DNA from: Fibrisoma montanum
GTDB lineage: Bacteria; Bacteroidota; Bacteroidia; Cytophagales; Spirosomataceae
Assembly: GCF_003583365.1 (NCBI RefSeq)
Contig: NZ_QXED01000002.1
Span: 496,001-560,000 of the forward strand
Direction: 5' to 3'
DNA length: 64,000 nucleotides
Shown: positions 9,429 to 18,511 of the stretch, in pieces
Position numbering within the stretch: the stretch's first letter is position 1
Layout of the letters: each line of letters opens with the position of its first letter
Notes under the pieces: generated by a model
Seen by the model: the letters and a program-made list of their open reading frames with translations, nothing else
What the model was told of the DNA's origin: nothing
Databases searched by the model: none
Made by a program: the position numbers and the translations under genes

Positions 9429-9797
9429 TAGAAGTACTTTCGTTACGGCGATTAATGAACAGGGTATGCTTGGTCAAAAGCCGGAATTTAACAGAACGTA
9501 CCAATTAAACCCAGCGCTTAGGGCCAAACCGTCCCATTTTTTTAAGAAATCCGGAAACCGGTTCGCCTGACTTCTTAAGAATCGCGGATCGAAGCCGGCC
9601 CTGTGCCTGTCAGGTCAGGTGAGAAACGGACCGTTTCTGGTTGAATGAGAGACTGTTTGCCGAAACAAAAATTGAATTTTGTCGCTACAAACGGCTCACT
9701 ATGCCGGGCTAACTACGTCGACCTTGAACGTTTCTAATTTCTTCTAATTTCCTTCTCACGTCGTTCTAATGTCGTAAGGCTTGCTTTGTGTCAGCTA
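9429..9797. other. 369-base divergent regulatory region before the efflux operon
   Basis: The region lies between the divergently oriented amidase and efflux genes. It holds three TTCTAAT elements (9732, 9742, 9764) spaced about one and two helical turns apart, and a -7-like TTGCTTTG at 9781-9788, one base off TAnnTTTG. No coding sequence is evident. Confidence 0.45.
9732..9772 (+). promoter_or_regulatory. Helically phased TTCTAAT direct repeats, candidate operator
   Basis: TTCTAATTT occurs at 9732-9740 and 9742-9750, and TTCTAATGT at 9764-9772, giving start-to-start spacings of 10 and 22 bases, i.e. the same DNA face. The last copy lies just upstream of the -7-like box of the efflux operon. 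A fourth copy (TTCTAATTC, 10122-10130) lies just before the adaptor gene. Spacing and repetition suggest a binding site for a transcription factor; the factor is unknown. Confidence 0.4.
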
Positions 9798-10103
9798 ATG
9801 AAGACACAAACTATGCAGCGCCGTATTTCCCCGCTTCGGGCGTCCGACTCGATTTTGCTCTACGGCTTTGGGCTGGCACTGGCTCTTTCCCTATTGTTCA
9901 ATGGATTTCTGCTGTACAAACAAAGCCATCAGCGAAGCCTGATCGACAATGAAGTAAATACCGCAGCTTATGGCGATGATGACGTGGCCTGGCAACAGCA
10001 GCTTTCTGAGTGTAAACGGGATAACCTGCAGAAAGACAGCCTGATCCGTCAGTTGGAGCAAGCCCCCAATGCTCCTCCCGGAAAAACCGTACTTGTTCAC
10101 TGA
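9798..10103 (+). CDS. Small single-pass membrane protein preceding RND efflux genes
   Basis: A 101-residue product if the ATG at 9798 is used; another ATG lies at 9813 and a TTG at 9786. It has one membrane helix (about 20-42, LLYGFGLALALSLLFNGFLLY) followed by a charged, coiled-coil-prone segment with heptad-like leucines (NLQKDSLIRQLEQ). I do not recognise the family. It is 48 bases upstream of the RND adaptor gene and on the same strand, so it probably belongs to the efflux operon, perhaps as an accessory or regulatory membrane subunit. That role is inferred only from position. Confidence 0.55.
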   Translation: MKTQTMQRRISPLRASDSILLYGFGLALALSLLFNGFLLYKQSHQRSLIDNEVNTAAYGDDDVAWQQQLSECKRDNLQKDSLIRQLEQAPNAPPGKTVLVH

Positions 10104-10151
10104 AGCTCACCTGCATCGTTTTTCTAATTCATAAAACCCCATAATACAACC

Positions 10152-11252
10152 ATGTTACTTAAGATTCTTACAAAGAGAATCCTCATGCTTTTAAGCGTAT
10201 GTGCCCTGGTGGGCAACATAGGCTGCTCAACAAAAGCAGAAGAAAAGAAGGAGGAAGAGGTCAAGTTTTCCGTTACAAGCCCTTTGGTAAAAGACACAAC
10301 GGCCACGAAAGACTATGTGTGCCAGGTGCATTCAATTCAGCACATTGAATTAAGAGCGTTAGAAAAAGGCTACCTGCAAAAGATTTTTGTCGACGAAGGC
10401 CAGTACGTAAAACAAGGGCAGCTTATGTTTCAGATCATGCCCGTGGTCTACAATGCCGAGCTGCAGAAATCGCAGGCCGAAGCGAACTACGTGGGTATTG
10501 AATATCAGAATACAAAACGCCTGGCCGACAGCAACATCGTTTCGAAGAACGAGCTGGCGCTGGCTAAAGCTAAGTTCGACAAGGCCAAGGCCGAAGTAGC
10601 GCTGGCCCAGACCCATTTGCAATTCACGCAGATACGGGCTCCGTTCAGCGGCATCATGGACCACTTTCAGGTGCGGCTGGGTAGCCTGGTCGACGAGGGC
10701 GATCTACTAACTACGCTGTCGGACAATAGCAAGATGTGGGTGTATTTCAACGTGCCGGAAGCCGAATACCTCGACTACAAAGCCCACCACGACGAAAATA
10801 TGAAGCACGTGAAGCTGCTGATGGCGAATAACGAACTGTTCGATCACCCCGGCGAGGTTCAAACCATCGAAGCTGACTTCAACAATGAAACGGGCAACAT
10901 CGCCTTCCGGGCAACCTTTCCGAACCCAAAAGGGCTTTTGAGACACGGTGAAACCGGCAACATTCGAATGACCATCCCGTTAAAAAATGCGCTGATTATC
11001 CCGCAGAAAGCCACCTTCGAAGTACTCGAAAAGAAGTATGTGTATGTGATCGATAAAGACAGCAAGATCCGCTCAAGGGAAATCACGATAGCCGCAGAGA
11101 TGCCTCACATTTTCGTCGTACAGTCGGGCCTCAAAAAAGACGACAAGATTCTGCTGGAAGGTCTGCGTCAGGTGCGGGAGAACCAGAAAATACAGTACAA
11201 GTTTGAACAGCCCCAGGCTGTCGTCTCTAATTTGAGTCTGTACGCCGAATAA
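10152..11252 (+). CDS. RND efflux periplasmic adaptor (membrane fusion protein)
   Basis: A 366-residue HlyD/AcrA-type adaptor linking the inner-membrane pump to the outer-membrane channel. A lipoprotein signal with C25 (LVGNIGCSTK) anchors it. Domain order: an N-terminal beta-barrel strand and half lipoyl motif (ALEKGYLQKIFVDEGQYVKQGQ), a short alpha-hairpin (about 100-140), the second half lipoyl (APFSGIMDHFQVRLGSLV), then beta-barrel and membrane-proximal domains. The length suits the AcrA family. It precedes the pump gene by 40 bases in the same operon. Expected role: export of drugs, dyes, detergents or metabolites; specificity cannot be read from the sequence. Confidence 0.93.
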   Translation: MLLKILTKRILMLLSVCALVGNIGCSTKAEEKKEEEVKFSVTSPLVKDTTATKDYVCQVHSIQHIELRALEKGYLQKIFVDEGQYVKQGQLMFQIMPVVYNAELQKSQAEANYVGIEYQNTKRLADSNIVSKNELALAKAKFDKAKAEVALAQTHLQFTQIRAPFSGIMDHFQVRLGSLVDEGDLLTTLSDNSKMWVYFNVPEAEYLDYKAHHDENMKHVKLLMANNELFDHPGEVQTIEADFNNETGNIAFRATFPNPKGLLRHGETGNIRMTIPLKNALIIPQKATFEVLEKKYVYVIDKDSKIRSREITIAAEMPHIFVVQSGLKKDDKILLEGLRQVRENQKIQYKFEQPQAVVSNLSLYAE

Positions 11253-11292
11253 TCTGACCCACTAAAATCGAACCGCCGAAGCGGCAGAAAAC

Positions 11293-14200
11293 ATGTTCAC
11301 AAAATTCATACGCCGACCTGTATTCGCGATTGTGATATCGGTCATGATCGTCTTTGTGGGTATACTGGCGATTACTCGATTACCCATTTCTCAATTCCCT
11401 GACATTGCACCAACTACGGTCAATATATTCATTGCGTACCCTGGTTCTAGTGCCGACGTACTGGTTAAATCCACGCTGATTACGCTGGAGCAGGCCATCA
11501 ACGGGGTTCAGGACATGCGGTACATCGCTACTGATGCGACCAGTGCCGGTGAAGCTACCCTCCGCATTATTTTCGAGCCCGGAACCGACCCGAACGATGC
11601 CGTTATCCGGGTCAAAACCAGGGTAGACCAGGTCATGCCGCTGCTGCCCGAACTGGTGCAGCGCGAAGGGGTAATCATCACGCCCATTCAGCCCAGTATG
11701 CTCATGTACGTCAACCTCTATTCGAAGGATAAGAGCATTGACGAAAAATTCCTGTTCAACTACGCTACCGTTAAAATGATCCCGGAAATTCAGCGGACAA
11801 GGGGTGTAGCGAGGGCGCAGATACTGGGTAGCCGACGCTACGCGATGCGCGTCTGGCTAAATCCTGAACGCATGCGGGCTTACAACATTTCTACCGAAGA
11901 GGTGATGAAGGCAATCGGTGAGCAAAGCATCATTGGTCGGCCGGGCCGGATTGGGCAAAGCTCCGGTATAGCCGCTCAGTCGCTGGAATACGTACTTACC
12001 TACAAGGGCCGCTACAACAAGCCGGAAGAGTATGAAGGCATCATTATCCGGGCCAATTCGGCCGGGGAAAGCATTCACCTGAGAGACATCGCCAAGGTAG
12101 AATTAGGCAGCGAGTTCTTCGACATTTATTCGAACCTCGACGGCCATGCATCGGCGGCTATTGTCCTGCGCCAAAACTACGGCAGTAACGCCCGTGACGT
12201 AATTGACGACGTAAAAGAGAAGCTGGAGGTTATGAAGGCTTCTTTCCCTCCGGGTGTTGATTACAAAATCAGTTACGACGTTTCTAACTTCCTGGATGCT
12301 TCTATTGAGCAGGTAATTGATACGCTACGCGACGCGTTCATCCTCGTAGCCCTGGTTGTGTTCATCTTCCTCGGCGACTGGCGGTCTACTCTGATCCCAA
12401 TTCTGGCCGTTCCGGTATCATTGATTGGGGCATTCTTTGTCATCCAGTTCTTCGGCATATCCATTAACCTGATTACGCTCTTTGCGCTGGTACTTGCCAT
12501 CGGTATTGTGGTCGATGATGCCATTGTGGTAGTCGAAGCCGTACACGCCAAGATGGAAGAAGAGCCGTATCTGACGCCTTTTGGCGCAGTCAAGAAAGTG
12601 CTCGGCGAAATCAGCGGTGCCATTATCGCCATTACGGCCGTTATGGTGTCGGTATTTCTCCCCATCTCGTTCATGTCGGGGCCGGTCGGTACGTTCTATC
12701 GGCAGTTCTCGATTACAATGGCCAGTTCGATTGTGATTTCGGCCATCATCGCTCTGACGCTGACGCCCGTATTGTGCGCCATGCTGCTGAAAAACCATAA
12801 TGGACACGCTAGGAAGAAAAACCCGCTAACCCGGGCTATTGACAGTTTCAACCGGGGATTCGACCGAATGACCGGCTGGTACGTGGGTCTGCTTCGGCTA
12901 ATTGTTAACCGTCGGTTCGTTACGTTCGCCGTGTTAATTGGCTTCTCGGCGGGAATCATATTTGTGAATAAGATCCTGCCCGCGGGCTTTATTCCGAACG
13001 AAGACCAGAGTACGATTTATGCCATCATCCAGACGCCACCGGGCTCTACCCTGGAAAAAACCAACGAGGTTTCCCGGCGCCTTCAGCGAATCTGCGAAGA
13101 AGTTCCGGGCATCGAATCCGTATCGTCCCTGGCTGGTTACGAGATCATGACCGAAGGTCGCGGTTCCAATGCCGGTACGTGTCTGATCAACCTCAAATCG
13201 TGGTCGGAGCGCGATAAAAACGTGAAGGAGATCATGGAAGAGCTGGAGGAGAAATCGAGAGGTCTCGGCGCAACTGTCGAATTCTTTGAACCACCCGCCA
13301 TTCCGGGATTCGGTACATCAGGCGGCTTTTCGATGCGTCTGCTTGATAAAACTACCGACACGGACTACCGCGAGTTCGACAAAATCCAGAAGGATTTCAT
13401 GGATAATCTTGCCAAGCGGAAAGAATTGACGGGCCTGTTCTCCTTCTTTGCGGCTAACTATCCGCAGTACGAACTGGAGATTGACAATAAACTGGCCATG
13501 CAGAAAGGCGTATCCATTGGCAAAGCGATGGATAACCTCAACATCATGATCGGTAGTACCTACGAACAAGGGTTTATTAAGTACAATCAGTTCTTCAAGG
13601 TATACGTACAGTCAGACCCCAGCTTCAGACGACTACCAACTGATCTGCTGAAGCTTTTCGTCAAAAATGAGGAAGGAGAGATGGTGCCTTACTCGGCCTT
13701 CATGACGCTGAAAAAAGGCCAGGGTCCCAATGAAATTACCCGATTCAATTTGTACAACTCAGCCTCAATTCAGGGGCTTCCGGGCAAAGGGTACACCACG
13801 GCCGAGGCCATTCAGGCGATTCGGGAAGTAGCCGCCAAGACGCTGCCCAAAGGCTATGACATCGCCTTCGAAGGATTGTCGTACGACGAATCAATCCGGG
13901 GGAACGAATCCCTGTACGTGTTCCTGATTGTGTTGGCCTTCGTCTACATGGTGCTGGCCGCCCAGTACGAAAGCTTCATCATTCCGCTGGCCGTAGTCTT
14001 CTCGCTGCCGGTTGGGGTATTCGGCTCATTCCTGGTGCTGAAGATGATGGGACTGGAGAACAACATCTACGCGCAGATTGGCCTCATCATGCTGGTTGGT
14101 CTGCTGGGTAAAAACGCCGTACTGATTGTGGAGTTCGCGGTTCAGAAACGTCAGCACGGCGAAACAATCCTGAACGCAGCCATCGAAGGTGCCAAAGTCC

Positions 14201-14496
14201 GTTTCCGCCCGATTCTGATGACCTCGTTTGCCTTCGTGGCTGGCCTGATCCCGCTGATTACGGCCACGGGCGCGGGCGCTATCGGGAACCGGACCATCGG
14301 TGCCTCGGCTCTGGGTGGTATGCTGTTCGGGACCATTTTCGGGGTCATTATCATCCCTGGATTGTACTACATTTTTGGCAACCTGGCCGATGGCCGGAAG
14401 ATGATTCGCGACGAAGAGAGTGAGCCACTGAGCGAGAATCTGGTTCATCAGCTGGACGCTTTTCCCATACCCGAAGAAAACACGAACCATGTTTAA
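11293..14496 (+). CDS. RND multidrug efflux pump, HAE1/AcrB type
   Basis: A 1067-residue proton-driven inner-membrane transporter of the usual length. The start FIRRPVFAIVISVMIVFVG is typical of the first helix. The proton-relay helix 4 carries adjacent aspartates in IGIVVDDAIVVVEAV, and the later relay lysine helix (GLLGKNAVLIVEF) is intact. Two large periplasmic loops flank the twelve predicted membrane segments. It forms a trimer with the upstream adaptor and downstream channel. Its last eight bases overlap the start of the channel gene (ATG at 14489), implying translational coupling. HAE1 members export hydrophobic compounds; heavy-metal pumps (CusA) have Met clusters that I do not see. 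Confidence 0.95.
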   Translation: MFTKFIRRPVFAIVISVMIVFVGILAITRLPISQFPDIAPTTVNIFIAYPGSSADVLVKSTLITLEQAINGVQDMRYIATDATSAGEATLRIIFEPGTDPNDAVIRVKTRVDQVMPLLPELVQREGVIITPIQPSMLMYVNLYSKDKSIDEKFLFNYATVKMIPEIQRTRGVARAQILGSRRYAMRVWLNPERMRAYNISTEEVMKAIGEQSIIGRPGRIGQSSGIAAQSLEYVLTYKGRYNKPEEYEGIIIRANSAGESIHLRDIAKVELGSEFFDIYSNLDGHASAAIVLRQNYGSNARDVIDDVKEKLEVMKASFPPGVDYKISYDVSNFLDASIEQVIDTLRDAFILVALVVFIFLGDWRSTLIPILAVPVSLIGAFFVIQFFGISINLITLFALVLAIGIVVDDAIVVVEAVHAKMEEEPYLTPFGAVKKVLGEISGAIIAITAVMVSVFLPISFMSGPVGTFYRQFSITMASSIVISAIIALTLTPVLCAMLLKNHNGHARKKNPLTRAIDSFNRGFDRMTGWYVGLLRLIVNRRFVTFAVLIGFSAGIIFVNKILPAGFIPNEDQSTIYAIIQTPPGSTLEKTNEVSRRLQRICEEVPGIESVSSLAGYEIMTEGRGSNAGTCLINLKSWSERDKNVKEIMEELEEKSRGLGATVEFFEPPAIPGFGTSGGFSMRLLDKTTDTDYREFDKIQKDFMDNLAKRKELTGLFSFFAANYPQYELEIDNKLAMQKGVSIGKAMDNLNIMIGSTYEQGFIKYNQFFKVYVQSDPSFRRLPTDLLKLFVKNEEGEMVPYSAFMTLKKGQGPNEITRFNLYNSASIQGLPGKGYTTAEAIQAIREVAAKTLPKGYDIAFEGLSYDESIRGNESLYVFLIVLAFVYMVLAAQYESFIIPLAVVFSLPVGVFGSFLVLKMMGLENNIYAQIGLIMLVGLLGKNAVLIVEFAVQKRQHGETILNAAIEGAKVRFRPILMTSFAFVAGLIPLITATGAGAIGNRTIGASALGGMLFGTIFGVIIIPGLYYIFGNLADGRKMIRDEESEPLSENLVHQLDAFPIPEENTNHV

Positions 14497-15934
14497 GAAA
14501 CTCGTATATACCTGCCTGGGCCGCGTCGGCGTACCGATAGCCTGCATGACGTTTGCCATGACGTCGTGCAAAACCCCAGCCCTGGTCGGACGTACCGAAA
14601 ACCGAACCGTTCCAACCAGCTACAACGTCATTCAGGATTCCGTTAATACGGGCAAACTGAAGTGGCGGGAATTCTTCACCGATCCGCACCTGACGGCTCT
14701 GATTGATACGGCCCTGTACAACAATCAGGAACTGAACATTACGCTGCAGGAGATTCAGATTGCCCAGAACGAGGTAAGAGCCCGAACGGGGGAATACCTG
14801 CCGTTCGTTAATCTGGCAGCCGGTGCAGGCGTTGACAAAGTAGGACGGTACACCCGGCCGGGGGCCATTGAAGAAAGCACGGAAATCAGACCCGGGCATG
14901 AATTTCCAAATCCGCTGCCCGATTTTATCCTGTCTGCCAACGTATCCTGGCAGGTGGATATCTGGAATAAACTGCACAATGCCAAACGAGCCGCGGCTGT
15001 CCGGTACCTGTCGAGCATAGAAGGGCGTAATTTCACCGTCACAAATCTGGTAGCCGAAATCGCCAACTCGTATTACGAACTGCTTGGTCTCGATACGCAA
15101 CTGGATATTGTTAAGAAGAACATCGATATTCAGACTAATGCACTGGCTATTGTCCGGATCGAGAAAGAATCGGCCAAGGTGACGGAACTGGCCGTACGTC
15201 GGTTTGAAGCGCAGGTACTTCGTACGCAAAGTCTCCAGTATGATATTCAGCAGCGAATTATCGAGACCGAAAACCGGATTAATTTCCTAGTGGGTCGGTT
15301 CCCGCAGCCTGTTCAACGGAGTTCGCAGGATTTTAACACGCTCGTGCCCGAAGCCATGCATGCGGGCATTCCGTCGCAGTTGTTACAGAACCGGCCTGAT
15401 GTCCGGCGGGCCGAACGGGAACTGGAAGCATCCCGGCTCGACGTGCAGGTAGCGAGAGCCAACTTCCTGCCGTCGCTGGACCTGTCGGCCGCCGTGGGTT
15501 TTAATTCGTACAATCCGGCTCTGTTGTTAACGCCCGAGTCGTTTCTGTATTCACTAATTGGTGGTTTAACCAGGCCGCTGGTGAACCGGAATGCAATAAA
15601 GGCCCTGTATTACAGCGCCAACGCCCGACAGATTCAGGCGGTGTACAATTACGAACGGACCATTCTGAACGCGTACATCGAGGTTGCCAACCAATTATCA
15701 AGCATTAACAACCTCCAGAAGAGTTACGATCTGAAGGCGCGGCAGGTGGATGCACTCATCCAATCAACCAACATTTCGAACACGCTCTTCAAATCGGCCC
15801 GGGCCGATTACATGGAAGTACTGCTCACCCAGCGCGACGCGCTCGAATCCCGGTTCGATTTGGTTGAAACCAAAGTGCAGCAACTGAACGCGATGGTGAA
15901 TACCTACCGCGCATTAGGTGGCGGCTGGAATTAA
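14489..15934 (+). CDS. Efflux outer-membrane channel, OprM/NodT family lipoprotein
   Basis: A 481-residue TolC-like outer-membrane factor. A lipoprotein signal ends at about C27 (FAMTSCKTPA). Two homologous outer-membrane-efflux repeats follow: the first has LIDTALYNNQELNITLQEI and the second the family hallmark QNRPDVRRAERELEASRLDV. Long alpha-helical hairpins carry the coiled coils that form the periplasmic tunnel. Its start codon lies inside the 3' end of the pump gene (8-base overlap), completing an adaptor-pump-channel operon. A strong hairpin at 15976-16012 ends the unit. Confidence 0.94.
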   Translation: MFKKLVYTCLGRVGVPIACMTFAMTSCKTPALVGRTENRTVPTSYNVIQDSVNTGKLKWREFFTDPHLTALIDTALYNNQELNITLQEIQIAQNEVRARTGEYLPFVNLAAGAGVDKVGRYTRPGAIEESTEIRPGHEFPNPLPDFILSANVSWQVDIWNKLHNAKRAAAVRYLSSIEGRNFTVTNLVAEIANSYYELLGLDTQLDIVKKNIDIQTNALAIVRIEKESAKVTELAVRRFEAQVLRTQSLQYDIQQRIIETENRINFLVGRFPQPVQRSSQDFNTLVPEAMHAGIPSQLLQNRPDVRRAERELEASRLDVQVARANFLPSLDLSAAVGFNSYNPALLLTPESFLYSLIGGLTRPLVNRNAIKALYYSANARQIQAVYNYERTILNAYIEVANQLSSINNLQKSYDLKARQVDALIQSTNISNTLFKSARADYMEVLLTQRDALESRFDLVETKVQQLNAMVNTYRALGGGWN

Positions 15935-15975
15935 CGAAGAGGACAAATACATCACCAGTCCTACCAATCAATACG

Positions 15976-16012
15976 GCAACGACCTCACTCTATACAGGAG
16001 TGAGGTCGTTGC
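15976..16012. terminator. Strong hairpin ending the efflux operon
   Basis: A perfect 15-bp stem: GCAACGACCTCACTC at 15976-15990 pairs with its complement at 15998-16012 across a 7-base loop. It lies 41 bases after the channel gene stop. The following bases are only moderately T-rich. It may serve both strands, since the small minus-strand gene at 16069-16254 reads towards it. Confidence 0.75.
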
Positions 16013-16068
16013 GTTATACGTTTATAAAGACGTGTGGCGTGTTGCTGATCAGATCGTGGATAATGGAA

Positions 16069-16254
16069 TCAGGCTTTTCGCTGGTACGATTTAAACTTGT
16101 CGGTCAGGTTGAGCTGGATGATTCGGTCGGCCACGTACGTTGCGTGAGCCGGTCGTGTAAACCGGTTCGCGATGGCAAAGCTTTGCAGGCGTTTTTTGAA
16201 AGAGACAATCGTTTCGTTCTCTTCCTTCAGGAGTAAGTAATTGTTTAGATTCAT
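16069..16254 (-). CDS. Small basic protein of unknown function
   Basis: A 61-residue frame with realistic composition: an acidic N-terminal segment (LLLKEENETIVSFKKRL), then a basic C-terminus (KFKSYQRKA), probably helical and cytoplasmic. It has no signal peptide or membrane helix. A good -7 box (TATATTTG, minus strand, 16274-16281) lies about 20 bases upstream of the ATG, and the efflux hairpin at 15976-16012 would terminate it. I recognise no family. It could be spurious, but promoter, start and terminator are all in the right places. Confidence 0.5.
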   Translation of the reverse strand: MNLNNYLLLKEENETIVSFKKRLQSFAIANRFTRPAHATYVADRIIQLNLTDKFKSYQRKA

Positions 16255-16273
16255 ATAGTCACTGTTTTCTATA

Positions 16274-16281
16274 CAAATATA
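16274..16281 (-). promoter_or_regulatory. -7 box for the 61-residue gene
   Basis: Minus-strand TATATTTG matches TAnnTTTG exactly, inside a very AT-rich stretch (about 16255-16350). A -33 TTTG at the expected spacing is not seen, so this is a half-match. The distance to the ATG at 16254 implies a leader of about 10-15 bases. Confidence 0.35.
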
Positions 16282-16352
16282 GTAGGTATATATTTTGACA
16301 GTAGATTTAATGAATATTAAATTATAGTAACATATAAATAGTATACAAATGC

Positions 16353-17339
16353 CTACTCCATCAGAAATTTACGTACCTCGGTTTTCAGGATGGTAGTGTC
16401 GCAGGAGGTAGCCAGGTGGCCGCAGTCGCTGGGGAGTTCGATGAGCGGCACCTGAAGCGACCGGGCCAGTTCGATCGCGGGGCCGGGCGTCACCATGTGG
16501 TCCTGCGTAGCCACCACGATCAGGAGCTTAGCCTTGATTCGGTTCTTCAACTCCGCTACGGTCTGCCCCCGGTAAATATCGTGGCCGATCATGGCCCGCA
16601 GCTGGGCGGCCCAGTCGTAGGGATTCCGGTTAAGATAATCCGCTTCTTTCTGTTGCAGGAAGGCCGGTTCTTCCTCGGCTTTCAGGTGGCTGAAGAAATA
16701 GCCGGGGGTTGTGAGGTTCAGTTCGTGCAGAGCGGCCACGGTTTTCATGGCGTCGGGAGCGTAGTTGCCGCGTTCCAGAATGTTTAACTGGGTGCCCCAG
16801 AACAGCTTGTCGTAACTGCTTTGCCTGGGTGTACCTACGATGGGTACGACGTGATCGACAAAATCGGGATACGTAACCAGCCATTCAAACGACTGCATGC
16901 CGCCCATCGATATGCCCGTAACCGTATGCAGGTGCGTCAGTCCGAGGTGTTTCGTCACCAGTTCGTATTCCGACCGAACCATATCGCGGATGCTGAACTG
17001 CGGAAACTGCGCGCCCGGCTGTGTTGTGCTGTTTGACGGCGAAGAGGACACCCCATTGCCCAGCGCATCGACAACGATGGTGAAATACCGGGTGCTGTCG
17101 GCAATGTTTCCCGGTTCGGCCACGAACTTCTTGTTGTCCGACGTACCGGTAAACCAGGTTGGCACCAGCACGGCGTTTGTCCGGCCGGCGTTGAGCTTAC
17201 CGAACGTGCGGTAGCCGAGCCGACAGTCCCGGATGGTCTGGCCGTTTTCCAGCCGGAAATCGCCAAGGTTGACAAAGCGTTGCTGGGCAGCGCCGGTAAG
17301 GGTAATCAGTAAGCCGAGGAGAGTAAACAGGGCTTTCAT
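16353..17339 (-). CDS. Secreted MetX-like alpha/beta hydrolase
   Basis: A 328-residue alpha/beta-hydrolase when begun at the ATG at 17339, which places a proper signal peptide (MKALFTLLGLLITLTGAAQ) first; the frame stays open 28 codons further upstream without likely meaning. The nucleophile elbow GISMGGMQ (S about 144) closely resembles homoserine O-acetyltransferase (MetX). A later Asp in VVATQDHMVTPG and His in SDCGHLATS complete the triad. True MetX is cytoplasmic, so this exported relative is more likely an esterase or acyl hydrolase. It diverges from the DinB gene, with 115 bases between the starts. Confidence 0.82.
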   Translation of the reverse strand: MKALFTLLGLLITLTGAAQQRFVNLGDFRLENGQTIRDCRLGYRTFGKLNAGRTNAVLVPTWFTGTSDNKKFVAEPGNIADSTRYFTIVVDALGNGVSSSPSNSTTQPGAQFPQFSIRDMVRSEYELVTKHLGLTHLHTVTGISMGGMQSFEWLVTYPDFVDHVVPIVGTPRQSSYDKLFWGTQLNILERGNYAPDAMKTVAALHELNLTTPGYFFSHLKAEEEPAFLQQKEADYLNRNPYDWAAQLRAMIGHDIYRGQTVAELKNRIKAKLLIVVATQDHMVTPGPAIELARSLQVPLIELPSDCGHLATSCDTTILKTEVRKFLME

Positions 17340-17426
17340 AGCAGGGTAACCTGAAGGAGTATTCATCAAACACGTACGGGGCCGGTTTCTACTTTTTCGG
17401 GGCTGCCGCAAATGCCGAATCACGCC

Positions 17427-17434
17427 TATCTTTG
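17427..17434 (+). promoter_or_regulatory. -7 box of the DinB-family gene
   Basis: TATCTTTG matches TAnnTTTG exactly and lies 21 bases before the ATG at 17455. No -33 TTTG is seen at the usual spacing. Confidence 0.4.
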
Positions 17435-17454
17435 CGTATCAGTTCCTGCAGCTT

Positions 17455-17988
17455 ATGTCACAGTCTATTGCCCGTCCGGCAGCCTCCGAATACAATCCGT
17501 TCTACAACACCTACGTATCGCTGATCCCCAATGACGATGACCCGTTGGGTCAACTGCGTCGGCAACCCGACGAGTTGAAAGCTATGCTGGGCCACCTGAC
17601 TGACGAGCAGGGGATGTTCCGCTACGCACCCGGCAAATGGAGCATCAAGGAATCGTTGGTACACATGATCGACACCGAACGCATTTTTGCCTACCGGGCG
17701 CTGCGCATTGGCCGGGGCGACCAGACGCCTTTGCCAGGTTTCGAGCAGAACGACTACGTGCCCATGTCCGGAGCCGATCGTCGGTCGCTGGTGAGCATCT
17801 GGCAGGAGTATGAGGCCGTACGGTCGGCAACGCTGGCGCTCTTCGACTCGTTCGATGCCGGGGCCCTGGAGCGGATCGGTACGGCCAGCGGTGGCCCGAT
17901 GAGCGTTCGGGCGCTGGCCTACATCATTCCCGGTCACGAAGCCCACCACATCGGCCTGTTCCGCGAGCGCTACCTGCCGGCTATCTGA
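17455..17988 (+). CDS. DinB-family protein
   Basis: A 177-residue four-helix-bundle protein of the DinB/YfiT superfamily. The metal-ligand histidines are visible in SLVHMIDTERIF and near the end in GHEAHHIGLF, the usual three-His arrangement. Members are metal-dependent enzymes, often thiol (bacillithiol, mycothiol) S-transferases or hydrolases; most Bacteroidota members are uncharacterised. It is monocistronic, with its stop (17988) overlapping the 3' end of the convergent lipoprotein gene by eight bases. Confidence 0.88.
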   Translation: MSQSIARPAASEYNPFYNTYVSLIPNDDDPLGQLRRQPDELKAMLGHLTDEQGMFRYAPGKWSIKESLVHMIDTERIFAYRALRIGRGDQTPLPGFEQNDYVPMSGADRRSLVSIWQEYEAVRSATLALFDSFDAGALERIGTASGGPMSVRALAYIIPGHEAHHIGLFRERYLPAI

Positions 17989-18511
17989 CTTTGATGATCT
18001 CCCCGAAGTAGTTCATGAAGATCGTATAGTCTTGGGTTTTCCGGGTGCCCGGTTCCTGCAGCCGCATGGTCAGCGTGATGTACTTAAGCCCGTTGAACGT
18101 CGGTTTGTAAGTGACTTTCTGCAGAACGGCCCGCTCGATGGCTTCGTCGTTTTTGGTAAAATACAGCAGGTCATCTTTCAGCAGGGTTCGTTTAAACACC
18201 GGGCTGCCTGACTTCTTGGTAGCCTGCACCGTTACGGTATTGTTGAAGTAACAGCCGCCGGTGGTTTCGTGCGTGCTGGTATCCTGGTTCATGGTCAGCG
18301 CGACCTTGATCGGTTTGCCCGATTCTTGATATTCGTCCGGCTTGCCCAGTTTATCGGCTGCGATGAGCGACTGGCAATTTTTGGGTTCAGGGGGTGCCGC
18401 TGCGGTTTGCGTGGTATCGGTTGCCGTCGCGGTTTCTTTCTGGGTAGTATCTGCTCCTCCGCAGGCAGACAGCAACCCGGCCACAATGATTGATAAAAAG
18501 ACGTTTCTCAT
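17981..18511 (-). CDS. Small lipoprotein of unknown function
   Basis: 176 residues from the ATG at 18511, chosen because it starts a textbook lipoprotein signal (MRNVFLSIIVAGLLSACGG, C17); the open frame extends 35 codons upstream but without export features. After the lipobox comes a Thr/Ala-rich linker (about 18-42), then a compact mixed alpha/beta domain with one internal Cys pair (NCQSL, GGCYFNN). Probably periplasmic, anchored to inner or outer membrane. No known family recognised. It overlaps the convergent DinB gene by eight bases at the 3' ends. Confidence 0.68.
   Translation of the reverse strand: MRNVFLSIIVAGLLSACGGADTTQKETATATDTTQTAAAPPEPKNCQSLIAADKLGKPDEYQESGKPIKVALTMNQDTSTHETTGGCYFNNTVTVQATKKSGSPVFKRTLLKDDLLYFTKNDEAIERAVLQKVTYKPTFNGLKYITLTMRLQEPGTRKTQDYTIFMNYFGEIIKVR

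Noticed and set aside
14351-15229. 292-codon open frame on the minus strand
   Set aside because: Antisense to the outer-membrane channel gene and rich in Phe/Gly/Arg like other shadows here.
16353-17423. Homoserine O-acetyltransferase (metX) as the exact function
   Set aside because: The motif resembles MetX, but a signal peptide and lack of Met-biosynthesis neighbours make a secreted esterase more likely.
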